Assembly: GCA_936450465.1 (NCBI GenBank)
Contig: OW388294.1
Coordinates: 70,218,075-70,282,074, forward strand
DNA: 64,000 nucleotides
Direction: 5' to 3'
From: Gibbula magus
Taxonomy: Eukaryota; Mollusca; Gastropoda; Trochida; Trochidae
A program made the translations under genes and the position numbers. This document shows positions 13,001 to 28,000 of this stretch, piece by piece. A model generated the notes under the pieces. The model did no database searches and had not been told where the DNA came from. It saw nothing but the letters and a program-made list of their open reading frames with translations. Each line of letters begins with the position of its first letter. The first letter of the stretch is position 1.

Positions 13001-16000
13001 TTTAGATAAATTGATGATAACTAATGGTATATTTGTTATATTTTCAAACACAGCAGACACTCTGTGAAGAAGGATATTCATATAAAACAATAATGTACCA
13101 TTTTAAAAATCAATTTATGATTTGATCAATTCTAGATTCTTTTAGAAGAGCAAATTAAAATAAGTTACAACTTGTAACTTACAAGTGTTAAATTTTTTTT
13201 AAATTTTCCAAATGAAAAAACCCCCATAAATAATAAACATTGAAATACTTCTCCACAGAATAGCTACTACAGAGGTATTAGAAGCCTGAATGCTTCCTTG
13301 AAAGTGCAGTTCAATATCATAACTCATAAAGTGGCATTTTTAAATATCTTAAATATTTCAACTTGTCACTCTCTTTTACATCAAACCTGTAAGAACTGGT
13401 AACTTGCTGTCACTCATTCACAGAACCGTTTCAAGTGAATATCAATTGTAAGAACTCATTGTAAATTTAATTTTTTTCTATACATATTTCAAGTACTTCA
13501 AGGAGGTTTCTTTTATATTTCAAGTATTTCCCTAAATTATTGCAAAAAGGATGAGATAGAGGGCAGAGTGTATTGATAACACACCAATTCCGGTTATCTA
13601 TAATATTACAATATAGACCAAGCCAAACACACATTTTCTCTGCCCTCTATCCATTGATACTCTTGAACATAAAGTAACTTATAAACGAAATACAAAATTG
13701 CAACCAAAGGTTTATTTTAAGTGTAAATAAATAATTTAATAAAATGAAGATCTAATATTATTCGATAGAAAATAATTACATTTTGTAAAAATTACCAACA
13801 CAGGAAAGGTTATTCAAAATTAGAATGAATTGCATAAACATTTCTTTCAAAATAAATGATTAAATGAAAAAATAACCTTCAAAACAATTATTTAAACGAA
13901 AAGAAGAAAAATTCTTTCAACTTATATAATTGATGACTATTACTCCTTACTCTGAAGACCATTCAGTAGATTGGAAGGAAGCATTCTGCTAGCGTTAGCC
14001 GCACCCAGCAGTTAGTTGTGAAGGGGAGATAACTCGGACACTCACCGTGTTGATGATGTTCTTGACTATTTTCTCAAAGGGCATCGATGGATGCTTTTCG
14101 TATTGACCTACCACGTCCCTGTAGACGACGGCACGCAGACGGTTGATGTCCATTTCCTGGAGCAACTTCTCTGGGTCCTTGATGGGCGACACTTGGCCTG
14201 CTAGGTTGTCCACGATGTTCTACAATAGACACGATGACATATTCATTAACACTCTAACTGACTTGAGTAATATTCTGAAGAAGGCTTTCATTAACAAATT
14301 GACCACAGTTCTTGTCCATTCTTGACTATTTCAGTGTTTACTTTAATAAGAGTTTCTTTCCAAGATGGTTGAGGTTACAATTTTTCATGTTCTCGATATC
14401 ACTTATTGACTTCAATAACACACTGAGGGAGACGTTCATTAGCTTTGATTTCTGTGGACAGTGTTTTATGATATTTCAAAGATTGCATTTGCATTATTCA
14501 CTTGTAGTAAGTGTTTATTCAGTCAATTACATTTTTGTACTTCCTCGATATCACTTTCCCTATCGAAATGGCATTTATTGCTTGTATTATTTGTAGTTAT
14601 ATAAGCATAAGGACTGCATGAACATATACATTATAGTCAATCGCACCTTGGTGGTTGGATGGGAGCCCTCTATGAGAGACTGTATGGGGTCTACTCCGTT
14701 GACGGCTGCGCTGGACGGTGGGGTTGGTTCGGTCGGTGTGCGTGGGTTGTAGCGGTGTCGACACTCCAGGCAGTTCCGCACAGCTGACGTACACACTGAA
14801 CAAGGCAAGATATAGTAGATTCAATCCATTTTGTGAAATATGATTTTGAAATTAATGAACCACACATTGACTCTGATATACAAATATCTGTCCATTTGAC
14901 AGTGGCAGAATCCAGAAGGAGGTGTTCAAACCCATCTTCTCCCTCTTTGGAAAAGTTGTGCTGGTAAATTTGACAAACAATCTGGGTGAAACCCCTACAC
15001 ATTAAGTGGAACACCCGTTTTAAAAAATTGCAAGATCCGCCTATTGACATGCCGTCACTCCAGTGACATTTAGAGCTAATACTAGATTAGCGTTTGCGGG
15101 ACACCGCAAAAGCAGAGCAGCTCCGAAACTTAGGGTCTCGCCTTTCCCTGTTCCGCCTTCTCGTCAGCATCAATAAAATGGGAATTCTTTTTAACAAAAA
15201 TTTGTTCATTATTCGAGTTATTATTAATCATCACTGGGGTGACTTTTCACAAGTTTTTTCTTAAAACCTATTTCTTCTTTCAAAATTTTATCAAAGGATT
15301 AAAGTGGCCTTAACCAAATCTCTCGAAAACGTTTTCAAATCTTGGTCTTTCTCCGTAGTTCAAATATACCAAATAAGAGCCTAATAGCACAAAAAAGTTT
15401 GAAGTTATCATGTTTACAAGTTTTTTTTTATAGCAACTTCAGAACTTGTGACCTTGACCTCTGACCTTGAATATCAACATGACAAAATAATTCCCCAGGG
15501 GCATAAGTAAGAAGTTATGTATATGAGGTATTGATACCTCCTTGGAAAGAAGTTATTTAGTGATTTCAGAACTGGTGACAAAGACCCTATCTCGTGATCT
15601 TGACCTTTAAAATTCAAGGTCACACAATCAGTGATCACTTTTCATTGTGTATCACAATCATGTAATGATTCAAAAGGTTAATAGTTGAAATAAGACATTT
15701 TCGCAAAAGCATGCTTAAGTTGTAACCTTGCTATGACCTTGACCTTTGACGGATGTTAGCGAAAACCTTTTCAAATCTTGGCCTTTCTCCATAGTTGATA
15801 TACACCAAATATTTTTCAAGTTATCTTGTTTACAAGGATGTTTTTAGAGATTTCAGAACTCGTGACCTTGACCTTTGACCTTGAATGTGAACATGTCAAA
15901 AAAATTCCCCAGGGGCATAAGTAAGAAGTTATGTATATGAGTTCTAAAAACCTTCTAGGAAAAAAGTTATAGCCAATACAAAACGCGCGGGCGGCGGCGA

Positions 16001-19000
16001 CGATGGAAACTGCGCAAAAACTGATAGCAGCTCCGACTTAGTCGGAGCTGCTAATAATCCAAAATGGTAAACTTTACATACAATTGGAAATCTTCTAACT
16101 CAACCTCAATGTTATTGAAAACAGATTGGAGATTCTCTCTCAACCACTTCAAGCATAGCAGTTTGGTGTGATATTTATCCTACTATATTATTTGTTTAAG
16201 TAATGTCTGTATTAAAATTCAAGCTCCAACATCTATGGAGTAATACAAATACAATGTATGTAAAAAATATCCAAAACAATGAATGAATGAATGAATGAAT
16301 GAATGAATGAATGAATGAATGAATATACCAAGTCGGAGACACTGTCGGAGAATTCCTCCAGATGGCATGTTCTTCTCCGTCTCCAGCTCAGCGAAGTTTG
16401 TGGAGCTGGCGAAGACGAGGATGTCGGTCATGTACATGATGCGCTGTAGGATGGACACGGCCTGCTCTATACTCAGTCCCTGGTTCGGCTCCAGGATCTC
16501 GATCTCTCCCTGCAATAGTGGACAATAGTAATCATAGATCCCTAAAGAATTCAAAGAATTATGGATGGGTTTTTCTGGAGGGTTTGAAGAAGCTGATTGG
16601 TCTGTTCATACGCTCCTGACTGCCTGTGATGTTTAAGATTGTTGTTGTTCATACTGCTGGTAGAAGAATGGACAATAGTAATCATTGACCCTCATAGAAC
16701 TCAAACACTGAGAATGACAACTTATCAAGAAGTAGAACTTGGGCTGTTAAATTTCAGTGTATTGGTACAACTATGTTAAAAATGTCTACTAACAACATGT
16801 CATGAAATTCAATGTGTGAGAAATTTGTGAATACATTCAATAAAAGTTACTTAATAACGTACATTGGGCGATGTTGCGGCGGCCAGCAGAGGAAGGAGGC
16901 CACCACAGGACGTGATGAGATTGTCAGCCAGCTGGGAGATCATGTGCGTCACATTCACAACGTACACATGATTCTCACTCGCGTTCACAAAGTCTATCAC
17001 ATTTTTAGTACTGTGGCTGCAAGGGAAAACATTAGGCTTGATAAGATATGCAATTGTGTTAATGTGAATTGACAGAGGACAGTTAAAAAAACATTTTACA
17101 CTTTAACCTATGGCTGTATAAGTGAAAAAGACGGGGCCAAAATCGGTTGTGCAAGGGTTGAGCAAATGATTTGACTATCTCAGTTGGTCTGTAGGAAAGA
17201 TTAGGTTAGAATTAACAGAAAAACTGCTCAATTTTAATGACATACGTAAGGATCTGTTTGAAGATGATTTTACTGTTCATGTTCTCCACGCCCTGTGTTT
17301 GGAACTCCCTTCCAGCAACCCTGCGAGATTCACCAACCCTAGATAACTTTAAAACTGACCTGAAAACTTTACTTTTCTTACAAGCATTCACAACTGATTA
17401 ACTTCCACCTACTCCAGAGCTGAAAGCGCGTTGAGTCCAACTATGGAGATTTTGCGCTATATAAGAACTATTTATTATTAAGTCAGTGACAAAGAAATAT
17501 CCATAATTAAAATCTCTGAATCTCACCTCTTCCAGACTTGAATATCAGTCTCCACAGCAAACAGCAGGTCAGAGAGAAGTTTCTGATGCAGGTAGGACCA
17601 GCGGAACTCAGGGATTCTGAATGGAGGAGCTCTCGGACCTGGACTGAATATAGTCCGTCCTCCTCGTCTCTCCTCCCCGGACTTACTTGTGGTGGAAGGA
17701 GTCCTTGTTACTTTGGCAGTTCTTTGGTCCTCTGACTGGGAACTCTCTGCCTTGTCCTGGGTATCCTCAGTCTTCTTGTCCTGGACATCATCTGCTGGTG
17801 CTCCTACTCCTGCTCCTACTCCTGCTCCTGCTCCTGCTCCTGCAGTATCTCCCTGACCCTTCTCTCTAGACTCCACATTGCTCACAACCTTGTCTATCAC
17901 ATCGTCCACAAACTCAACAACCTCAGACGGATATTTCTTCTTCATTTCCTCCGTAATTGAATCATCCTTCTCTGATTTGTCTTCACCAGCATCTCCTGAA
18001 GCAGAGGTGTCCTTGACCTTGTCATCACCTTCTGATCCCTCTGCTCCTTCTCGAGCCTCGTTTGGAATTCCGTTAGTTGCTCCCTCGTCTGTGATCTCTG
18101 AGATCTGCACTGTTGATTTTGGAATAGGTTTTTCTAATGGAGGGTCTGATATTCCGGAGATGGTACTGATTGGTCGGTTCATACGCTCTTGAGGATCTGT
18201 GATGTCGTCAGATCGTTGTTGTTCGTACTGCTGGTACATCATAGACATGTGCTTCTTAAAGTCTTCATATGCTACCTGTAAAGAAAACATACTAAAACTA
18301 ATGGATTGACATCAAATTGAGAACATGAATCTATGCCTTTGGACTGGAATTACATCTATTCATATTGTCATACCTACGGTACATAATTTGGCAATATCTT
18401 GTCAGCAGCATGATAAGTGATAGTCTGAAGCTTCCAATAATGTTATACTTCAAAACAAAACTTTATTTACAATAAATTGTTCCACGTTCCAAATCATCCA
18501 ACAGTTTCGTCTCTAGAATATTTTGAGGAATTACAACTTGATTGATTAGTTTTTTAAAACCATCTCAAGTATTCTAAACACCTGTACAGTGTCCAATCTA
18601 GAACTGAAATTCGAATTGAATTTGAATTTAATTATGCAGGTTAAACTAAATTTATGAAATGCATATTTTCCGCACCTTAGAGTGTAGTATAGCGAGGGTG
18701 TCTATCCAGACCCTCCAGCCACCGAACTCAAACTTGATGGCGTGATGGAGGAGCATCCTGAAGAGCGCCATCACCATGTCCGTGATCCTCTCCTCCTCCT
18801 TGTTGCTGGGGTAGATGTACGCCATGGAGAAGAGCCAGTCCTGCCACACGGACATCTGCAGCACCGTCCTGTAACATGGGGAAGTCATCATAATTAAGCA
18901 TGGAAATTGACAGATAGAATAAAGAATTAATCCAGTTCAGCTAACATAATGACCAAATCGTGGGGAGGACCGTGCTGTAACATGGAGTTCGGTAAGTCAT

Positions 19001-22000
19001 AAACTCAAATGGCAAAATATTGGTGTTCAAGTTATGAATTGATGAGGCATAATACAGATCGGAAGGTCATAGAAATACCAAAAGATGTAAAAAAAAAAAG
19101 ATGGGGAGTTGTTGCTTGACATTATAACAACAGAACAACACTTTAACTGGCGCTGCACAATGGCTACTGGGTCCAAATTGCAGAAAATGAATTCCTAATG
19201 TATAATGTATTGCTGACAATAAAGAGTTTTTATCATTATAAGAATAAAGCATTAATTAGTTTTCTGCCTTACCAATATTTCAAAACGCAAAGATATTGAC
19301 TAAATCATGTGACTAAGCTGTTGGACATTAGTAAGGTGAGATTAGTTTGTGGTTTCAACTTTCAAGAGTATTTCATGGCAGCTGTTCATTAGTTCAGAAT
19401 TGAAGGTCCTCAATACAAATATGGCTCTGCATTCTCTGGAATCTACTAGAACCAGCAAACCATAGGTGGCAATGCACTGAATTTCAACGTAGTATTGCAT
19501 GGAAACCTTACTGAAGGTAAAACAATTCTGTACAGCAGAGAGAGTTACCTAGTGAGACCTATTAATCCAATGTCAAATGCTAGCCACTTTTATCCTGCCC
19601 ATACATAAATGTAGAGAACTAAGAGTAAAGCGAGGTGTAAGCTGACCTCCTGTTGTCCCTGTTGTTGTTACAGAGGAGGGTGAGGTCCGACAGGAACATC
19701 CTCTTCACCTCCATCACCTCCTTGTTCATCTTCGACTGGCGGATCATCGTCGCAACAACCTTCAGCACCGCTGGAATAGTCAACATACAATACCGATATA
19801 GAAACATGGTCTGCTAGCTAAATCTAACTCTTGCGGGTTGAACATTACCACAAATTGAATTTAACCCTTTTACATGTGGGTGCCAGAATTTTCTGGGATG
19901 TCCTGTCTTTAGCCAGTGGCCAATCTTATATCAATCCCTTTGTTACACCACTATAAAGCTACAATTGTGACCGACCTGAGTTTTCTATCCGGTGGTGTGA
20001 CTCTGGTTCCACATGCTTGTTCTGGTTGATCTCCATGTTCATCCTCTCTGTCAACAGCTGTACGGGGATAGAGATATTGATGAATCAACTCTAGGTAACA
20101 ATGTTTATAATAATAAATGGCTATGATATTATATTAGATATAATCATTAGAGAATTTATGCTAGTACTCCTTGTTTACATTTGTTTCCACCAACAAACCA
20201 CTGTTAAATTATCCCGTTTAAAATCTTTATTCATTTTCCATTATTCAGTGTCTTAATTGACACTGAGATATGTATGATCAACACTTGAAGAAGTTTTTGT
20301 CAGTTTTTCAAAATATCATTATAAATATTGTTCAAACAATCTTCTACAGAGCACATATCAAAATAATATATTATATGCATGATGGAGAATGAAGATAAAC
20401 CTTTGGGATCCCCAATTCTTTATTCTATGTATGGTAGGCAGAGTTTCGACATAGATTTGAATGTCTTTGTCAAGCAAGTGATAAATCTATGTCATAATGT
20501 CAGCTACATAGAATAAAGAAGCTGTGGATCCATAACATTGTCTTCATTCTTCATCACCTCAACCTCTCTGAGAATTATTCATTACGAACTGACCTCAAAG
20601 AGCACATTGTAGGTAGGTATAGTGATGCTGGAGACGTTGATCATGAGACGGTCCCCGATGAGAGAGAAGAGGTTGTGGGGACTCATTGCGTCCTGCTTGC
20701 GACGGTGTGTGCTGCGCATCAGGAAGTAGCCAAGCAGCTTCAGTGTGTAGATGCGGATGTCCTCGTTCTCTGAACCCAACAGCTTGAACACACACCTGGG
20801 GAGGGATTGTATTGATCATTATACAGGTAATTCATCCTGTCATCTATAAACTTCAAACAAATTAATTGCTACAAAGTAATCATATTCACTTCTTCATGAT
20901 AAAATGAAATTGTCATTGACAAGTGTGAAGCATGAAAACATCACTGGTTCTATTTTTGGGACTGATTATCAACTGAAAAATCACTTAAAATGTGTTTTGA
21001 AAATAGCATAAATAGTTATGATCATTGATAATGTCCTCAATTCCAATGTTTTTTGTATATTCCTTGAGTGCAGGAGAGTCCATAGAAAGCATAGAACATT
21101 GCGGGATTCAATCATAGTACCTATGATTGTTCAAACCTCAGCAAAGTGTTAGATCACAGACATGTGAAAATTACTGATGCTATTACAGTGAAGCAAAGTT
21201 AATGATTAAACTCAGTTGTTATGTGAAGTGACTGTACCTAATCCCACTCTTCTTGTCAAAGCCAGGCACCATGGAGGACGGGGTCTCCGCCATCAGTTGT
21301 ACCATCAGCTGTAGGACGTCCATCAGGTTATCATCCTGGAGAACAATAGACACATTGGACAACAGTTCTAATAGAATTCCTTGAAGAGATGATAAGTTCT
21401 TTTTGAGGTCTAAAGGCACTGTAGCACATTTTTATTCACATGTTTAAATTTGCCATTTATAAAAAAATAATTATGCAGTAACAGCCCATTTCACGACTGA
21501 TTATCCGTAGTCATAGAAAAACGTGTCATGCATAAAACGAAAATTGCTTGCGGCCATTTTAGTGTGAATACCTTTATAATTCGAGGGTTGGAAATGGATA
21601 TGTGTTTAAACCAAACCATAACAATTCATTTAAGAATGCTATTTATTGATTGAGGTTGATTGTTTTGCAATTAGTAACATTTCTTTTCCATTTTGTGAGA
21701 TCTCTTAATTTCCATTAGAAAACGTGGTACAGCCCCTTTAAATACACTTGTTCAAATCAAATGAAAGGTTTTGACTTGGCACCTCATGTAGAGTGGTGAG
21801 GTAGTTGAGGATGCTCTGCAGCTCGTCCTCCAGTATCCCGTGTCCCTTCAGAATCAGCTCCTTCACGTACATCAGCATGAACGATCTCAACTTGACTATC
21901 TCGTCTTGTGTCGGTCTCACGCCATCTGGAAGGAAATTATTAAAGATTTGTAATTTTGTTTAAAAACAACAATATCATTTGAAAAAACTTAATTTAAAGA

Positions 22001-25000
22001 AGTATGAAGGAATATTTTGTCAAAGGAAAGGATGTGTTGAGTAATGCAAGGGAGGTAATATTTAGTTAGGCAAAGAGTGACAGAGTTATGCCCCTTTGCA
22101 CATGTCACAAAGTCAATGCCATTAAGTGAATATATATATACTTACTGTCAACAAATCTCTGGATAATATTTCCACTCCTATAAGATATTGAGTGGCCTAG
22201 CTACTTTTTTACACACAAAATCAAATATTTTTTCAAATGCTGTAAAAAGTCCAATTTTCATTAGGTCACTTCAACACAGTGTTCAAAATAGCTGTCTGTG
22301 TATCAGCCAGGTGCTGGTTAATTTCACATGGGACAAGTTGCAAAAATCTTGTCATGCTTGTTCGATTTTCAATAAATTAAGAATCAATACACAGCAGGGA
22401 CCATAACATTGGACTGATTGAATTTTCCAACCGCAATCTGCTGTCAGTAATAACTAACATTTAGTACACTGATTCACCTTTTTCTATGTTCTATTCTGAT
22501 CGTTGAGAAATTATTACTACTTAACTGGGCTTACAGGTGCTTTAAGGTGATCTTTTGATCCAAACTCAAACATGTTACACAATGGACTGTGCCGCCCCTG
22601 TTTTACACAATGATAATTGGTTGATGAGTAAATGTTCTCCCACTCACCGAGACCTTTGGGTGTGATGCCGCTCCTGTCTTGAGGGTTGATGACCCAGTAG
22701 TAATACTTGAGTGTGTGCATCGTCTGTAGGACGGCGCTCACCCGCCGGATGTTGTTGTAGATGTGAGCATCGTTAATAAATTCTGTGGCTAGGTAACAAT
22801 ACAGCTTGGTTTGTACCTGAAAATTCAAACAATAATTTGGGGAATGTATATCTCTTAAGTGAATACGTATAGAGTAACAATATCATTGTAATTCATGCCA
22901 TAATGAAAACAATTTGTTTTTATGACTACAGAGGATGGTTGTAGCTTCTCATAAATCATTGAATTGAACAAACACATTTACCAGACACATATGCCTTATA
23001 GGGATTCAGACAGTTTGTATCATATGACGTTTATGAAACGAGTGTAAATGTTATTATTGCCCAAGCGAGAGTATGCATTAAACCGAATTGCCATGGGTTT
23101 CTTTAAAGTCATATTGCACAGTTTTGAGTGTAATAATTTCTTTATTACCCATTCTTTCCAATTTTAATAAAAAATAAACCAGAAAACGGCGCATTTCTTT
23201 TGTGACAGTAAGATACGACGACATGCACATCACAGACGATTTAAAGGAACTTGTGGTGAAAGAATGGAAGCTAGGCAAACGTGATATGTGCACATGTGCT
23301 AATCATAAAAAAATATTAACTCGGTTATTTTCAACCGTATGGGTAATAAATGTATAAATGAAAACTTGTTTATATTGAGATATAAATCTCTAATTACCTC
23401 CACAGAGGAGTAAACCCAGAGAGCAGGGTTGAAGAGGATGTAGTCGAAGAGGTGTTTGAGCAGGTGCCCCCCGGTGGGCAGTTCTACCAGGTACTTGGTC
23501 AGCTTCAGGAACGCCTCCAACACTGACGGAGTGATGTGCTCCCGCGATGACTGCACAGAGAAGGTTCATCAGGAATTGACATGATAAATATCTGCTTTCA
23601 ATTAGGCATTGATATTTGAATTGATTACAATATGACATAGATGGCACTTAACAGTAAGCTGTCATAACATGAAAATGGAATTTGAGAATATAACAAATAG
23701 TAGATTTATTAGTTTACCTACGGCTCCCAAATGATGGGTTAGCCTATATTTGGCCAACAGCCAATCATGGATTACATATATTCCATTAGTAAATGAACTA
23801 GTATTCCTGGAAACTGGCCACTTAGAAGATAATCTGTTACTTATTAATTCAAGTGTAAAAATTCTATAATTTAACGAGGTCTCAAGCAGTCCTACCTTCT
23901 CGAGGAGGTAGCTGATGACGAGGAACCCCCTGTTCTGTAGGAACTGTTGCTGGATGGTGACCGAGCTCTCCAGAAGCTCACAGACCAAACACATCAGTGA
24001 CGCGCTGCGGTAGAGGAGGAGAACAATAAGAACTACATGCCGTTTAGATTGTTAAATATGGATTCACACTGTCATCAATTAGACTTGTCCTCCTGGTCGG
24101 TCCAGATATTGCATAAACACGTTTTTTACATTACTTCCTTCTACTCATTGACGGCGAGGTCCTCACCAGACGAGTAATACAAAGCGTTCATCACACTCAC
24201 CATGTGGTGTAGTCTACAGCACTCTCCTCCTTGTCCCCTCGCTCAACCAGACAGTCCAGTTGTCCAAACAGGGGGAATAGTACCTGGCAAGATTATTATC
24301 AGAGTTTGAAGAAGCTTTAACATGACAAAATTCTAACTCAAGTTCAACAAGTGTCAGCCAATAACATTGCAATGGCCACTATTGCTGAAGTATATGAATA
24401 AAAAAGATGAATGTATGTAGTATTCTCTTATCTTTTTGTCCAGGTAACTGGTTCTATATCATAGATTGATTTATGAAATTAAATTTACATATATAATGGT
24501 TAGCAATGTAAATAATGGAGTTCACATCTCCAATGAAAAGGTAAAATGCTTGATATCAGTATCAGCTATATAAATGGACTATTATTATTATTATTATTAT
24601 TATTATTATCCTGAAGGTACACATGTATGTTTATAAGATACAAGGATCTCGCTCATCATTCAATAACACATTACAGATGATCTATTATTTGAAGGGATTT
24701 CTCTGCAATGACAGTGACTGGTCAAACTGACCTGGACTCCTCCCAGAGAGTGAAGTGTGCTGTGTATGGAATGTGTGATCACCGCCTTCACGTCCTGCAA
24801 TACAATAGTACATGGTTACTGTCATCATTCTGTCGAGACTTTCATTGTCACCTTTATCACATAACAGTCATTTCATCTTTTTGATATTCTTATAAACTAA
24901 AGTTAGGGGAAGACAAATATTTTATGGATGATCAACTTCTTTATTAACAATATCGACGTTTTGGTATTGATCCTTATACCGTTATCAAATGCTTGATAAT

Positions 25001-28000
25001 GGTATAAGGATCTTCTTCATCACACCAACTTCTAGAATGCCTCTCAAACAGTTAAAGTTAGGGGTTGAGAATTAACACAAGAGGGTTTAACTAAGACTAG
25101 TTAATTGAAAGACATCATGATTATGTTGATATATTTTGGAATAGGTATCGGTTAGTACTAGCCCAAATGAATAATGAATTCAATGTTCAATATGACCAAT
25201 TTAGGTTTATTTCACAAAATGGGACATAAATACCTGCATACCTTTCAACATGGTGCTACAAGGATTTGGATGACCGAGTTGTAAGAGCATGGGGAGACGG
25301 AAGGAAGGGTTTTCTTTAGGTGAGACTTCAAGACATTTTGATGTTTGATTTGTTGTAAATGAACTACACTCACCTGAGTCATAAGAGCGTGGGGCGAGTG
25401 GAGGAAATAAGATGGGTTTCCTTTTGGTGAGGACTCGAGACAGAGTTGACTGTCACACGCGATAGGGTTGTACATGAACACGATACAGCTCGTCAGTCGG
25501 CCGTCATACAGCACCTGCAACATGTGGGATATCTGCTATACTCTCATTCACTATGTTGTTTTATCAAAAACCGAAAACATAAGTTAGTGCAGAATCATTG
25601 GTCTTTTTTAGCCTGTTTGCTTGATAGATTTGAGATTGTTTTCTTATCTTGTCAGCAGCATGAAGGGAGTTAAAGACCACCATTAGCTAAAGAGCATTGA
25701 TATTTATAATCAAATATCATAAAACAATTCTTTTCATAAATTAAATTGGAATTAGCTTAGTAATTGACAGGTTTATGTGTCTTATTCAGAAAATATTAAA
25801 GTCAAATTGTTCATAGTTTGCAAGAATATTATTACATTACATAATATGATAACTTGATAAATACTTTTTAGAAATATCTGCAAAAGTTCATTTGAATTAT
25901 ATCAACTTTTGTACATAATGATGTATTACATTACATCATACATCTTTGATAAACAATAAATGTTTGTCTTTGACTATGTTTCATTTATGACCTTAAACAT
26001 CCAGGGAAAATAAACGTAATTCATGCAAAAACATTGTTCTAATCTAACGACATACAAAAAGTTTTTTTCTGAAAATGAAAAGCAAAGTCATGTGGTGAAG
26101 CATGCAGGTAGAACTACAGTAAAACAACCAGTGCACTTGTACATTATATATACATGTTCCACATACAGTGAGTACTTCTATGTGCCCATTGCCAAGCATA
26201 TACATATACAAATTGAGGGAAAACAGAACCACCCATCTACAAACCACCACCATCTTACACAATTGTACCTTTTTCAATAACTAATTAAGGAAATAGGGTG
26301 ACAATATTTTCAAATAGCATACTAATCAGTTCAATTATTATTTAATATATCAAAAACTATTTAATCAGGATGATCAGTTACATTTTAATATTGTGAAAAA
26401 TTAATAATACCAGTTAATGTAAAATAAAGGAGGTCATTATAGTTTCTTATCTCTTGACAAATTAACCACATTAACTGAAGCAAGGTGATTAATGTGTTAT
26501 AGTAACTAACTATGTGTATAACATACTGCTAATATTAAAAAGAGTTGCATTCAGGTATACAATAAATTGTTTGTATTTTTCATATTTGCTATCAGTGCTG
26601 GCCTTTCCAAACATTACAATTCACATTTTAGTATCAGTAATATTGAAAACAACAAAAATCATATATTGAGTGTTTGAAACCCTTTTTCGTCTTGCAGTGG
26701 TCAGAAAAAGTTTATCGAAAACCACAGGGTTCTCTTAGCAACTTCAAAACAGACCTCATCTGAAATTAGTTTGTGATTGGCTGGCTGCAGGCAGCTATTT
26801 TGAATACTGAGTATATTGCACGTTAAACTCAGAGAGAGCAAACCTGAATGCAACTTTCTTACTATACAACCCCTCTTCCAACTAAACAACACCATGCACA
26901 ACATGACAACACCGTCATGCACAACATGACAACACAATATCCTACCCTCTTGGTGATCTCATTGACCATTGTCGGGCTCTCATTGTCAAACCTAAACTGG
27001 CTCTGTAGAGAAGCAAGTCATAGCATCACCATTTGATAAATCTTGTAGTTGTGGTAACAAACATACTGTTCGCTTTCTAGCTATGGGTCATTGAAATTAC
27101 GCAACAGGTCGTTTTTCATTTTGTGGGAGACATAAGATTTAATGTATCCCACTATCACAGCTCCGATTCAACGTTATGACGTTTTAAACCAGTGTATGAA
27201 ATACGGCCTGGCCGTCAACTTGGAACATAGTAATATTTGGTGATATACTGCTTAAGCATATATACTTTTTTCTTTCAACAAATAAGTTAACTTTAAGAAA
27301 TCTTCCTTTTTGAACATAAATTCTTGAAATGAAGCAGGGATGTAGCTCAGTTGGTAGAGTGTCCGCTCATCACCCATCATACCAAAAGACGTTAAAAGAT
27401 GGGAGTTGTTGCTTGACACTCAGCATTATAAGGACAGAACAATGCTTGAACCGGCGCTGCACTGTGGCTGTCGGGTGCAAAATGCACAACCTGAATTTCC
27501 CTGTACATTAAATTACGGACAATTAAGTATTATCATTATTATTATTATAACTATTTTTACCTTGTATCCTGGCCCGAGGCTATGTAACGCCACCACCTGG
27601 GGTTGTTGAATGGCCTCACTGAACAGGTACACGGTGGACATCTGACCACAGAACATGTGGTCAATGTCTCCGTCAGCACTCGAACCTAGGTAACACTTGT
27701 CAAACGGCTGCAACATACAACGTTAGGCTCACATCACGACAAGTGAGAAAAGATGGGATGATGAAATGATGGGAGGATGGGAGGATGGTTAAGGTGGATG
27801 GGAGAACAGACAGATGGATCTCTGTGAAATCATGTATGGATGGATTTTGGAATGATTTCAATCATTGATTGGGTGAATTGGTGAAAGAAAGATAGGTTGA
27901 TAGATTAATGGTACAATACAATTTAGTCTATCAAGTATTTCCTTTTTTTAATGTAATGCTTTTCTTCATTGTTTGCAAATTCACATGTTGAATAGCTACA

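Noticed and set aside
15082..16055. Helitron call for the hairpin-ended element
   Set aside because: The 3' hairpin and a CTAA-like end suggested it, but the left end lacks TC and both copies have flanking direct duplications, which Helitrons do not make.
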